From the NCBI GenBank assembly GCA_024400115.1, contig JAKSNF010000002.1, forward strand, positions 62,001-126,000: a stretch of DNA of 64,000 bases, read 5' to 3'. Position 1 is the stretch's first letter, and each line of letters starts with the position of its first letter. The notes beneath the pieces are model-generated. The model ran no database searches. It had not been told where the DNA came from and was given only the letters and a program-made list of their open reading frames with translations. The position numbers and the translations under genes were made by a program. Positions 27,941 to 38,019 of the stretch are shown in pieces. Origin of the DNA: Paludibacteraceae bacterium (GTDB lineage: Bacteria > Bacteroidota > Bacteroidia > Bacteroidales > Paludibacteraceae).

Positions 27941-28482
27941 GGGTGTACGTTGACTTGGTCACGAACGATATAAGCATCTTGCTTGAGGAAGGGGAAATAC
28001 TGTATTAGTTGCTCCTTAAAGGCTTTGGCCTCCTCGTACGTGGTAAAATCCCCTACCCTAACCTTCCAGAAGGGGGAGATATACTGAGTGTATATCTTAG
28101 CCGGCAGGGCGTTTTCCAATCGGTGTTCCAGTTCGATAGCTTCCGACTTGGCTGTTTGTTGGCGATTAGACGAATAGATCTGCACACGGAAACCGGCAAC
28201 GGTCTCTTGTCCGCGAACCACGCCACCTACCTTATCTTGCAGTAGTTGTGCTACCGCACTATCTTGATGAACAATCACATACGCCATCGAATCAAAGATA
28301 CACGGACGTTTAGGCATTGTGTCTTCAAAGACCATCATCGAATCTCTCAGAGCCGAAAGCGAATCGACTTGCGTTGAATCGACTTGAATAGAATTCACTT
28401 GCACCGAATCCATCGGTGTCATGGTTTGTGCCGATACCATCATCGGCAAAACTAACATTATAAAAACGATAGACTTCTTCAC
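27937..28482 (-). CDS. Secreted SPOR-domain protein
   Basis: The protein has 181 residues. A signal peptide ([19 protein letters not shown]) is followed by a short Val/Asp/Ser-rich repeat ([14 protein letters not shown]), a linker and a C-terminal SPOR domain (about 98-176) with [24 protein letters not shown] and [13 protein letters not shown] domains bind denuded glycan strands of septal peptidoglycan, so a periplasmic role in division or wall remodelling is likely. It is coupled to folE by a 4-bp overlap and preceded by a GTTTAAA-type heptamer array. Confidence 0.88.
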   Translation of the reverse strand: MKKSIVFIMLVLPMMVSAQTMTPMDSVQVNSIQVDSTQVDSLSALRDSMMVFEDTMPKRPCIFDSMAYVIVHQDSAVAQLLQDKVGGVVRGQETVAGFRVQIYSSNRQQTAKSEAIELEHRLENALPAKIYTQYISPFWKVRVGDFTTYEEAKAFKEQLIQYFPFLKQDAYIVRDQVNVHP

Positions 28483-28515
28483 TTTCTTTAAACTTTAAAC
28501 TTTACACTTTAAACT
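28483..28515. repeat. GTTTAAA/GTGTAAA heptamer array upstream of the SPOR gene
   Basis: Read on the minus strand, GTTTAAA, GTGTAAA, GTTTAAA and GTTTAAA are joined head to tail and fill the gap between the nucleoside kinase stop and the SPOR start. Confidence 0.8.
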
Positions 28516-28516
28516 C

Positions 28517-30172
28517 TTAGAGCGTTCCTCCCCCTACGAAAGCGCGTAGCAGCGAAGTAGGCGGAATCTCGCTGATGGGTATCGGACGGAAATACTGCAA
28601 TGCTTTAATCAGTCGGTGGGCATCCGTATATTCGTCGCAGAACTTAGGAACCTCGGCTAAGATAGGTTCGGCTGCTTGTTTGAGTACGGCTAATTCAAAG
28701 AGCAGAGCGGAGTTGAACATCGCGTCGGCTTCCTCTTGGTAGGGGTATATCCACTTAACCTCACCTCTTACTACGGACGGACAACGGGCTATCGTCTCGC
28801 GAGCCGAGAATCCGCGAGTGTTATAGTCACGAACGATACGGCGGAGCAGGCGTATATCAGTAGTGGGAATCCAGTTATGGTTATCGAGGTTGATAGAGGT
28901 TAGAACGGAGACGTAGATACGGAACATATATTTCTTATCCACGTTCGGGATGAGTTCGGGGTTGAGGGCATGAATACCTTCTACAATAAGCACATTTCCC
29001 TTCTCCATTTTCAGTTTGTCTCCACGCCACTCGCGTTCTCCTTTCTCAAACGAGTAGTAGGGCATCTCCACTTCTTCGCCGTTCAGCATGCGTTGCAGAT
29101 GGTCGCGGAAGAGGTCTAAATCGAGGGCATGTATATCCTCAAAGTCCCACTCACCGTTCTCGTCCTTGGGGGTATCAACGCGGTTAACGAAGTAATTATC
29201 CATCGACACTGTGAGGGGTTTGAGACCATTAACCATCAGTTGGATACGGAGGCGCTTAGCGAAACTGGTCTTGCCGGAGGAAGAGGGACCGGAGATAAGC
29301 ACTAACTTAGGAGTGCCTCCTTCGCGGTTCTTAATCATATCGGCAATCTGAATCACTTTCTTCTCGTGCAAAGCCTCTGCCAATCGTATCATCTCAGCAC
29401 TCTTACCGGCATCATAGAGGTTATTAAAATCACCCACATTGGCGATGTTCATCAGTTTATTCCATTTACTATACTCGCTGAAATGAGCAAACATCTTATC
29501 TTGCACTACGGTACCCTCTAAGACGGAAGGATTGGTGCGAGAAGGAATACGCAAGAGTATGCCATCGTGATAGGGTTCGATGTCAAAGATATTGATATAC
29601 CCCGTAGAGGGCAAGAGCACATTGGTGTAATAATCGTTAAAATCACCCATGCGGAAATAACGCAGGTAGGGATTACCGAGGGTACGGAAGAGGGTGGCTT
29701 TACCATCTGTCTGTTCAGCGAAGATACGAATAACCTCCTTCGTCTGTTTTTCCATTTCTTCTATCTTACGATCTTCTTTTATGATTTGGAGCATTCTCTC
29801 TTTGATTTTTGCTACTATGTCCGGAGTAACATCAAGACCTTGTAGGGTGCAGTAATAACCTTTACAAATAGGGTGCTCCAAGCGCAGATCGGCTTGTGGA
29901 TAGAGTTCGTGTACGGCACACGCCATTACCATAATAAGCGAACGCACATAGCAGCGACGACCGGTAGGAGAGGATATATCTACAAACTCCACATCTTTAG
30001 GTTTATAGAGAAGGAAATTGAGGTTCTCTAACTTATAGTTTACTCTGGCAGCAATGACAGGGAACTTTAGTTGGATGTTGAGTTGCTCCTTGAGTTGGGT
30101 TAGAGAGATGCCTCGCTCTACCTCGTGATACGACTTAGTGTTCTTGCAGTAGATGGTTATGGTGTGTTCCAT
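28517..30172 (-). CDS. Nucleoside (uridine-type) kinase with TGS-like N-terminal domain
   Basis: The 551-residue protein has a TGS/threonyl-tRNA-synthetase-like N-terminal region (about 1-200, as in a Bacteroidota-wide family) and a C-terminal P-loop kinase with Walker A GPSSSGKTSFAKR (about 293-305), VSMDNYFVNR and VLIVEGIHALN. The kinase part resembles uridine kinase/phosphoribulokinase, so it probably phosphorylates a nucleoside. The function of the N-terminal domain is unclear. It lies 1 bp after the kdsD stop in the same operon. Confidence 0.82.
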   Translation of the reverse strand: MEHTITIYCKNTKSYHEVERGISLTQLKEQLNIQLKFPVIAARVNYKLENLNFLLYKPKDVEFVDISSPTGRRCYVRSLIMVMACAVHELYPQADLRLEHPICKGYYCTLQGLDVTPDIVAKIKERMLQIIKEDRKIEEMEKQTKEVIRIFAEQTDGKATLFRTLGNPYLRYFRMGDFNDYYTNVLLPSTGYINIFDIEPYHDGILLRIPSRTNPSVLEGTVVQDKMFAHFSEYSKWNKLMNIANVGDFNNLYDAGKSAEMIRLAEALHEKKVIQIADMIKNREGGTPKLVLISGPSSSGKTSFAKRLRIQLMVNGLKPLTVSMDNYFVNRVDTPKDENGEWDFEDIHALDLDLFRDHLQRMLNGEEVEMPYYSFEKGEREWRGDKLKMEKGNVLIVEGIHALNPELIPNVDKKYMFRIYVSVLTSINLDNHNWIPTTDIRLLRRIVRDYNTRGFSARETIARCPSVVRGEVKWIYPYQEEADAMFNSALLFELAVLKQAAEPILAEVPKFCDEYTDAHRLIKALQYFRPIPISEIPPTSLLRAFVGGGTL

Positions 30173-30173
30173 T

Positions 30174-31130
30174 TTATTTAAAATCTATTATATGGTGAAT
30201 AGAGATGATTCCAATGATTGTTTTTGATTCGGTTGTTTCCGTAACCGCCAGATTAGTTATGTTATATGTATCCATGATGGCTAACGCGTCCGTGAGCAAT
30301 GCGTCCTTGTGTATATGTTTGAAGGACGGGGTCATAATACCAGCTGCCGTTATGTGTAGGTCGTCGTATTTCTCAATAGCGCGACGCAGATCGCCGTCAG
30401 TGATGATTCCTACACAATCTGTGCCACTATAAACCATCGTCATGCCAAGGTGGTGTTCGGACATAACGCGAACGACCTCACGGAGACTATCCGTTGTCTG
30501 CACTTGCGGAACGGAAGTCGCCATGCGGTTCTGCACTTTCGCAAGCAGTTGTCTGCCTAAGGCTCCACCCGGGTGATAGAGGGCGAAGTTCTCGGCTTTG
30601 AACTGCCTTTTCTCCATGAGGCATACAATGAGGGCATCGCCCATCAGGGTTGTGGCGGTGGTGGAGGTAGTAGGAGCCAGTCCTAAGGGACAAGCCTCTT
30701 TATCAACGTGGATAGACAACACCTCGTCACAGGCTTTGGCGAGTTGCGAATCGGGGTCGCCCGTGAGGGCAATCATAGTGCAACCAAGGGAGCGGAGCGG
30801 GTCAATGACGTTCAGTATCTCGTCCGTAGCGCCGCTATTACTAACCAAAAGGATGATATCCTCTTTGGCTATCATGCCCAAGTCTCCGTGAACGGCTTCC
30901 GCCGCATTGACGAAGATAGCCGGCGAACCGGTAGAGGCTAAGGAGGAAGCAATCTTATGACCGATGATACCGGTCTTGCCGATACCCATCACGACAATCT
31001 TTCCCTTACAAGCGAACATGCGCTCAACCACACGATCAAAGCGGTCGTCTAAACTCTCGCTCAGTTTGGTTAATTCGGTTATCTCTTCGGCAAAAATTGT
31101 TTTTGCTCTATCTGCATACTTCATATACAC
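30174..31130 (-). CDS. kdsD: D-arabinose-5-phosphate isomerase
   Basis: The protein has 318 residues. An SIS domain (about 20-180; GKIVVMGIGKTGIIGHKIASS and LLVSNSGATDEIL) is followed by two CBS domains (about 200-318; VGIITDGDLRRAIEKY and GIISIHHI). It interconverts ribulose-5-phosphate and arabinose-5-phosphate, the first step toward Kdo for lipid A core. It overlaps the end of kdsA by 23 bp, and the two steps belong together. ATG 31130 or 31124 could be the start. Confidence 0.93.
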   Translation of the reverse strand: MYMKYADRAKTIFAEEITELTKLSESLDDRFDRVVERMFACKGKIVVMGIGKTGIIGHKIASSLASTGSPAIFVNAAEAVHGDLGMIAKEDIILLVSNSGATDEILNVIDPLRSLGCTMIALTGDPDSQLAKACDEVLSIHVDKEACPLGLAPTTSTTATTLMGDALIVCLMEKRQFKAENFALYHPGGALGRQLLAKVQNRMATSVPQVQTTDSLREVVRVMSEHHLGMTMVYSGTDCVGIITDGDLRRAIEKYDDLHITAAGIMTPSFKHIHKDALLTDALAIMDTYNITNLAVTETTESKTIIGIISIHHIIDFK

Positions 31131-31866
31131 GTTCTAATATGGATCTTAGTTCACTCAGTTTCAACTGATTAGCGGCATCGGAGATGGCATTATCGGGGTT
31201 GGGGTGCACTTCCACGAACATCCCATCAACGCCCACAGCGGCAGCAGCTCTCATGAGGTAAGGAACCATCGCTCTGTTTCCGCCCGTTATGCCGTTAGCA
31301 CCACTGGGTTGCTGCACGGCGTGTGTGGCATCAAAGACAATAGGACACCCAAACTGACGCATCTCCACAAGGGAAGTCATATCAACCACTAATCGGCCGT
31401 AACCAAAAGACGAACCGCGCTCAGTTAACCACACGGGCGTTGTGGGTGCCACCTCTTTGACCTTATCTATCGCTCCGCGCATATCCCACGGAGCCATGAA
31501 CTGACCTTTCTTGATATTCACCACTTTGCCCGTCTTAGCTGCGGCTTGGATAAGGTCTGTTTGGCGGGAGAGGAAAGCGGGTATTTGGATTACATCGGCT
31601 ACTTGAGCAACACGTTCGCATTGCCACGACTCGTGCACATCTGTGAGGATAGGCAAACCAAACGTTTGCTTCACTTCGTCTAAGATAGTGAGTCCCTCGT
31701 CCATGCCTACTCCGCGTTGGGAAAGGGAGGTGCGATTGGCTTTGTCGAACGAGGACTTGAAGTACAACTCAATATGCATATCTTGAGCTATACGTTTCAA
31801 CGCCTCTGCGGTAGTGAGGGTGATGTCTCTATTTTCAATGGCACATGGACCGGCGATTAAAAACAT
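31108..31866 (-). CDS. kdsA: 3-deoxy-8-phosphooctulonate synthase
   Basis: This 252-residue aldolase-type TIM barrel starts MFLIAGPCAIENRD. It contains FKSSFDKANRTS (substrate loop), LTDVHESWQC, FLSRQTDLI, KKGQFMAPWDM and FDATHAVQQPS, all family hallmarks. It condenses phosphoenolpyruvate with arabinose-5-phosphate to Kdo-8-phosphate. I chose ATG 31866 because the longer frame (from 31905) would overlap the preceding gene, while 31866 lies 11 bp after its stop and begins at the usual point of the fold. Confidence 0.94.
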   Translation of the reverse strand: MFLIAGPCAIENRDITLTTAEALKRIAQDMHIELYFKSSFDKANRTSLSQRGVGMDEGLTILDEVKQTFGLPILTDVHESWQCERVAQVADVIQIPAFLSRQTDLIQAAAKTGKVVNIKKGQFMAPWDMRGAIDKVKEVAPTTPVWLTERGSSFGYGRLVVDMTSLVEMRQFGCPIVFDATHAVQQPSGANGITGGNRAMVPYLMRAAAAVGVDGMFVEVHPNPDNAISDAANQLKLSELRSILERVYEVCR

Positions 31867-31877
31867 ACGTTTAGTGG

Positions 31878-32669
31878 TTATAGTTTCTTGTAAACTCGTA
31901 TCCAATCTACATCGAGGGAACCCGGGGTGTTGTTCCTTTTACCCTTAAAGAGGAAGGAGTAGAGGTGGAGGTATAGTTTCTCGCCCTTGGGGATAAGGTT
32001 GAGGGTTTGATATACTTTTACGTTATTCACAAACCACGTAATCGTGCTTTGATCCCAAACAACGGTGTAGATAATATCCGTTACGGGTTGCAAACCTTCT
32101 ATCTCGTGCTTATTCTCGTCCGTATAAGCATTACACTTCACACCGCAGAACAGTTTGAGTCCCGTGTAGTTAAAGACGGAGATAAAGGGCACGTGTTTCT
32201 TACTGCGCAGATAGATACCATGATTGAGGAAACCGTGGCAACGGGCTTTCACCATAACGACGCAACCGGCTTCCAGTTCCAGTTTAGAGGCATTATTGAT
32301 GACATCCGATGTGTATTCAAACGGGTGCATTACCATACCTTTTTCGGGATCCCAAGCGGGAGCGGTGGTTTTTTCGCGAAGGGTCTTAATGATGAGTTTA
32401 CCGTCCTTCGTTTCTACGTTCTTACCACCCACATACGCTTGCTCCTCGTTCGTGTATGAGTGAACGGATTGATAGTCGTCTGAGGGGTAAACGAAGCCGG
32501 GGGTCCAATCGGATTGTTTAATGTCTGTCCAATTGAAGTCCTCTTTGTAAGCTAGTTCATAACCTTCCGCACGAACATTGTCGTCGGGTTTGTTTTTTAC
32601 CAACGTGTCAAACTGTTTCGTTGTCATCAATTGCCTTCTAAGAAGGGCTTTAAGAAAGAATAGATTCAT
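31878..32669 (-). CDS. GH16-fold (concanavalin-like) protein lacking a visible catalytic motif
   Basis: The protein has up to 263 residues (ATG 32669; ATG 32627 is an alternative that avoids a 20-bp overlap). The jelly-roll pattern YEDFNW-like start (YKEDFNWTDIKQSDWTPG), TKDGKLIIKTLRE, YTSDVINNASKLELEAGCVVMVKAR and the end SLDVDWIRVYKKL is that of glycoside hydrolase family 16. However, the EIDxxE catalytic line is not present where expected, after the MVKARCH strand. There is no signal peptide either; the N-terminus is RR-rich (LKALLRRQLMTTK). It sits inside a cell-envelope operon (gyrB-LOG-this-kdsA-kdsD), hinting at a carbohydrate-binding or envelope role in the cytosol. No firm function. 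Confidence 0.65.
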   Translation of the reverse strand: MNLFFLKALLRRQLMTTKQFDTLVKNKPDDNVRAEGYELAYKEDFNWTDIKQSDWTPGFVYPSDDYQSVHSYTNEEQAYVGGKNVETKDGKLIIKTLREKTTAPAWDPEKGMVMHPFEYTSDVINNASKLELEAGCVVMVKARCHGFLNHGIYLRSKKHVPFISVFNYTGLKLFCGVKCNAYTDENKHEIEGLQPVTDIIYTVVWDQSTITWFVNNVKVYQTLNLIPKGEKLYLHLYSFLFKGKRNNTPGSLDVDWIRVYKKL

Positions 32670-33204
32670 ATAATTCGGTTAATTTGTTTACAAAAATAGG
32701 TTTATACAGTTCTTCTTGCGGCAAGAAATTGAGTTCATGCATATGCTCCGCCAGAGCCTGTAGGTCATCGTAAAAATGGTCATGATTGAGCACATAAATC
32801 GGTTTATGATGCTCTCCCACCACACCCGAGGATACAACGTCCATCAACTCGTCTAACGTTCCGTAACTGCCTGGCAGACAAACAAAACAATCGGCTATCT
32901 CACGCATCCGTTGTTTGCGCTCGCTCATGGTGGCGACTTCGATTAGCTCATCGCAATGGTTATCCTTCCGTCCGGCGGCTATCACTCGTGCAGGAACAAC
33001 GCCAATCACGCGATTGTTGGGTTTATTCAACTCTTGTGTTGTCTGCCTATAAGCCCGCGATACGCGGGTCATCAGTCCTCCCGTAGCTCCACCATAAACC
33101 AACTCATGGTCATGCTCTGCTAACCATTGACCTAACTGCTCCCCTAACTCTAAGTAGGAAGCGGGGATACAATCTTTGGCACTACAGTAAACGGCTATTT
33201 TCAT
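32650..33204 (-). CDS. LOG-family nucleoside monophosphate phosphoribohydrolase
   Basis: The 184-residue Rossmann protein starts MKIAVYCSAKD at ATG 33204, 16 bp after the gyrB stop. It carries YGGATGGLM (about 42-50), MSERKQRM and PGSYGTLDEL, the LOG signature (normally PGGxGTxxE). Such enzymes release free base from nucleoside 5'-monophosphates; in bacteria the physiological substrate is often uncertain (cytokinin-like or AMP/CMP). The G-to-S change in the signature is mild. Longer starts would lie inside gyrB. Confidence 0.87.
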   Translation of the reverse strand: MKIAVYCSAKDCIPASYLELGEQLGQWLAEHDHELVYGGATGGLMTRVSRAYRQTTQELNKPNNRVIGVVPARVIAAGRKDNHCDELIEVATMSERKQRMREIADCFVCLPGSYGTLDELMDVVSSGVVGEHHKPIYVLNHDHFYDDLQALAEHMHELNFLPQEELYKPIFVNKLTELYESILS

Positions 33205-33220
33205 GTGGCTGGTGAATGGG

Positions 33221-35305
<2,085 letters not shown>

Positions 35306-35332
35306 TCACAGGCACGCACATACAATCGGCTG

Positions 35333-35364
35333 CAAAATTACAAAAAAAAAATGATATGTGCAAA
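35333..35364 (-). promoter_or_regulatory. Promoter of gyrB and its operon
   Basis: TTTG (35361-35364) and TAATTTTG (35333-35340) on the minus strand, 20 bp apart; the leader of about 85 nt is rich in CGC-type inverted repeats. Confidence 0.8.
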
Positions 35365-35420
35365 TTTTTCTATTATTTTTTTGCATATTTCTGAAAAAAC
35401 AAATTTTTCTCAGAGGATAC

Positions 35421-35452
35421 TTTGCTTATTCCAAAAAATCTTCGTATCTTTG
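35421..35452 (+). promoter_or_regulatory. Promoter of the AlkD-like gene
   Basis: TTTG (35421-35424) and TATCTTTG (35445-35452), 20 bp apart; divergent from gyrB. Confidence 0.8.
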
Positions 35453-35473
35453 CAGTCACAAAGATACATCAAA

Positions 35474-36190
35474 ATGAATAAACTCAAAGATGCCATATTA
35501 TCTCATGCTGACCCTACACAAGTAGAGGGATTGTCACGTTTCTTCAAAACGAGCAAAGGACAGTATGGAGAAGGCGACCGATTCCTTGGCATCAAAGTGC
35601 CTGTTACGCGATTGGTGGTCAAAACACTATGGAAAGAAACTACTTTTGCCGATTTAGAGGAGTGTATCGTTAGTCCGTATCACGAAATGCGTCTCGCGGC
35701 TTTGCTTACGTTGGTGCAGATATTCAAGCACGCCAAGAAAAATCCCGCTTTACAACAGCAATGCGTGGACTTCTACCTTTCCCACACGAAAACAATCAAC
35801 AATTGGGACTTGGTCGATTTATCTTGCTACGAGATATTGGGAAATTGGTTGATGAATAAAGACCGCACATTATTATATGATTTAGCGCGTGATGGCAAAA
35901 CCATTTGGGAGCAACGCATCGGTATTGTTTCTACTATGGCTTTCTGCCGTGCAGGACAATTAGATGACACGTTCGCTATTGCGGACATTTTCTTACAGAA
36001 GCCTCAACCATTGCACGACCTTTTGCAAAAAGCCGTGGGCTGGCTATTACGAGAGGCGGGTAAACGCAATAAACAACGGCTAAAAGATTGGCTTCTGCCT
36101 CGTCGCGCCGCCATGCCTCGCACCATGTTCCGCTATGCCATTGAGCATTTCAGCGAAGAGGAACGACGAGAACTAATGAAACATTCCTAA
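35474..36190 (+). CDS. AlkD-like DNA alkylation repair protein
   Basis: The 238-residue all-helical HEAT-like repeat protein has the family blocks KTSKGQYGEGDRFLGIKVP (about 25-43), HEMRLAALLTLVQ, NNWDLVDLSCYEILGNWL and the end QKAVGWLLREAGKRN, then RTMFRYAIEHF. AlkD glycosylases remove 3- and 7-methylpurines without base flipping. The start is ATG 35474, just 22 bp after the -7 box, so the leader is very short. A terminator follows at 36221. Confidence 0.9.
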   Translation: MNKLKDAILSHADPTQVEGLSRFFKTSKGQYGEGDRFLGIKVPVTRLVVKTLWKETTFADLEECIVSPYHEMRLAALLTLVQIFKHAKKNPALQQQCVDFYLSHTKTINNWDLVDLSCYEILGNWLMNKDRTLLYDLARDGKTIWEQRIGIVSTMAFCRAGQLDDTFAIADIFLQKPQPLHDLLQKAVGWLLREAGKRNKQRLKDWLLPRRAAMPRTMFRYAIEHFSEEERRELMKHS

Positions 36191-36220
36191 TACACATTTT
36201 CATCGCGGATTATTCACTTA

Positions 36221-36254
36221 GTGAGGGTTTCTGAAAAGAGACCCTCATTTTTTT
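36221..36254 (+). terminator. Intrinsic terminator at the left edge of the fructan locus
   Basis: TGAGGGTTTC / GAGACCCTCA hairpin followed by seven T. It is part of a 41-bp sequence (36214-36254) repeated exactly at 50368-50408. Confidence 0.9.
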
Positions 36255-36273
36255 GTGCAAAAGAATAAATAAA

Positions 36274-36305
36274 TTTGCATATATCAAAAAATAGTCGTAC
36301 CTTTG
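36274..36305 (+). promoter_or_regulatory. Promoter of the fructan-locus regulator
   Basis: TTTG (36274-36277) and TACCTTTG (36298-36305), 20 bp apart. The -7 box overlaps the inverted hexamers TGCAAC-N10-GTTGCA (36304-36325). Confidence 0.82.
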
Positions 36306-36325
36306 CAACGTGAAAAAATGTTGCA
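36304..36325. promoter_or_regulatory. Candidate autoregulatory site TGCAAC-N10-GTTGCA
   Basis: A perfect inverted repeat across the predicted transcription start of the regulator. A related pair, TGTTACAT (37897-37904) and ATGCAACA (37915-37922), lies upstream of susC. That these are the regulator's targets is inference. Confidence 0.4.
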
Positions 36326-36327
36326 CT

Positions 36328-37851
36328 ATGAAAAACACGGTTTATGTATCATTTGTGATACTCTTTTGTTTACTTTTTATCGGTTGTTCTCATAAGGAGC
36401 CACAATACACCATTATGGTTTCGCAATGTTCAGATGATGCTTGGCGGCAACAGATGAACGAAGAGATGCAACGAGAGTTGCTTTTTCACCCTAATGTACA
36501 GTTGCATATTTGGCAAGCGGACGCCAATAGTCAACGCCAATGCTTGCAATTAGATTCTATTATTGCACTCCATCCCGATTTACTTATCGTCTCCCCTAAT
36601 GAGGCAGACGAGGTAGAACCGGCTATTACGCGCGCTTATCAAAAAGGCATACCCGTTATTGTGGCAGATCGTAAGGTGAACGGCAAGAACTACACCGCTT
36701 TTATAGGAGGAGACAACTATGAGATAGGTCACCTCTTGGCACAGTATATCCAAACGCATTGGGACGAGCGTTCATGCTCTATCTTTGAGATAACGGGTTT
36801 ATTGGGTTCTACTCCTGCCTTATTAAGGCATAAAGGGTTAGTAGATGGACTGCAAAGTTTGTCCAACTTCACAATTACCGCTCAAGCTAACGGTCAGTGG
36901 TTCCAAGAACCCGCCTATGCTGTGACGCTGAATCTGTTGCAACAAAATCCTAAACCGGATTTCATTGTGGCGCATAACGACTTGATGGCTATTGGTGCTT
37001 CGCAAGCGGTTGAAGCGGTCTATCCGGGTGAAGATATACCGATTATCGGTGTAGATGCTTTAAGTGGTAGAGGGATGGGATTGGATGCTATTTGCGATGG
37101 TATAGAGGACGCATCGGCTATCTATGCTCCCCATGGAGACTTGATTATACAGACCGCTATCGCGATACTGAATAAAGAACCATATGAGCGGGATATTGTT
37201 CTTCCGTCGTTTATAATGGATAAGGAAGGCGCTTTGGCGATGCGGCAATATGCCGATGAGATGAATCGACGCGTGGAGACAATTCGTCTATTGCAGAATA
37301 AAGTATCAGACTTAACAAAGACCCTTTCGATGCAACGGATGTTGGTATATGCTTTAGTCGTACTCATCGTGATGGTTTTGATTATTGTGGCTATTCTGCA
37401 CAATATATATATTTATCGCAAGCGCGTGCGCGAGGAGCGCGAGCGTACGCAGCGTACTATTATGGAGCAGCAACAACGGTTAGAGGATATGAGTACCGAA
37501 TTGGCACGTGTTCAAGCTACGGCATCCTCCGCGGATAAGTTCATGCAGCAATTGATGAGGGAGATTGAGATAAGGATGGCGGATACGGATCTTAATGTGA
37601 ATACGTTGAGTGCTGCAATGAATATCAGTAGGGCGCAATTATTTAGGAAGGTGAAAACGCTTACGGGTTGTTCGCCGGTTGATTTGATTCGTTCGCTTCG
37701 TCTCAAACGCGGTCAACAGCTGTTGCTTAATACGGACGATTCGATACAGCAGATTGCTTATGCTGTTGGTTTCACCTCGGCTTCGTATTTTACGAAGTGT
37801 TACAAGGATATGTTTGGCACCTCTCCCGGAGAGGTAACTCGTCCTAAATAG
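36328..37851 (+). CDS. Transmembrane sugar-binding AraC regulator of the fructan locus
   Basis: The 507-residue protein joins four parts: a signal/lipobox-like start (FVILFCLLFIGC, Cys 20); a periplasmic LacI/ribose-binding-type sugar domain (about 30-310; VSPNEADEV, IPVIVADRKV, FIVAHNDLMAIGASQA, IPIIGVDAL); a transmembrane helix (about 338-357, LVYALVVLIVMVLIIVAIL); and a charged coiled coil leading to an AraC HTH (about 405-500). In Bacteroides thetaiotaomicron the levan locus is controlled by BT1754, a hybrid two-component protein whose periplasmic-binding-protein-type domain binds fructose. Here the kinase, receiver and phosphotransfer parts are missing, so the sugar signal would pass directly to DNA binding. 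ATG 36328 is chosen because the GTG at 36310 lies at the transcription start. Confidence 0.85.
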   Translation: MKNTVYVSFVILFCLLFIGCSHKEPQYTIMVSQCSDDAWRQQMNEEMQRELLFHPNVQLHIWQADANSQRQCLQLDSIIALHPDLLIVSPNEADEVEPAITRAYQKGIPVIVADRKVNGKNYTAFIGGDNYEIGHLLAQYIQTHWDERSCSIFEITGLLGSTPALLRHKGLVDGLQSLSNFTITAQANGQWFQEPAYAVTLNLLQQNPKPDFIVAHNDLMAIGASQAVEAVYPGEDIPIIGVDALSGRGMGLDAICDGIEDASAIYAPHGDLIIQTAIAILNKEPYERDIVLPSFIMDKEGALAMRQYADEMNRRVETIRLLQNKVSDLTKTLSMQRMLVYALVVLIVMVLIIVAILHNIYIYRKRVREERERTQRTIMEQQQRLEDMSTELARVQATASSADKFMQQLMREIEIRMADTDLNVNTLSAAMNISRAQLFRKVKTLTGCSPVDLIRSLRLKRGQQLLLNTDDSIQQIAYAVGFTSASYFTKCYKDMFGTSPGEVTRPK

Positions 37852-37896
37852 AAATTGATAAGGGACAATCATTTTTCTCCCTTTTTGTAAAACAAA

Positions 37897-37922
37897 TGTT
37901 ACATTTTTGATTGGATGCAACA
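37897..37922. promoter_or_regulatory. Candidate activator site upstream of susC
   Basis: TGTTACAT and ATGCAACA form an imperfect inverted repeat (7 of 8 match) with 10 bp between, about 50 bp before the susC -33 region. Confidence 0.4.
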
Positions 37923-37950
37923 TTTTTTGTATTTTTAGACACATGTATTA

Positions 37951-37981
37951 TTGTTTATATGCAAAAAATGTTGTAATTTTG
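37951..37981 (+). promoter_or_regulatory. Promoter of the susC operon
   Basis: TTG (37951-37953) and TAATTTTG (37974-37981), 20 bp apart. The poor -33 box suits an activated promoter. Confidence 0.65.
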
Positions 37982-38019
37982 CAGCGCAAAACAAAAAAAT
38001 AATCAAAAAATCACGTATT

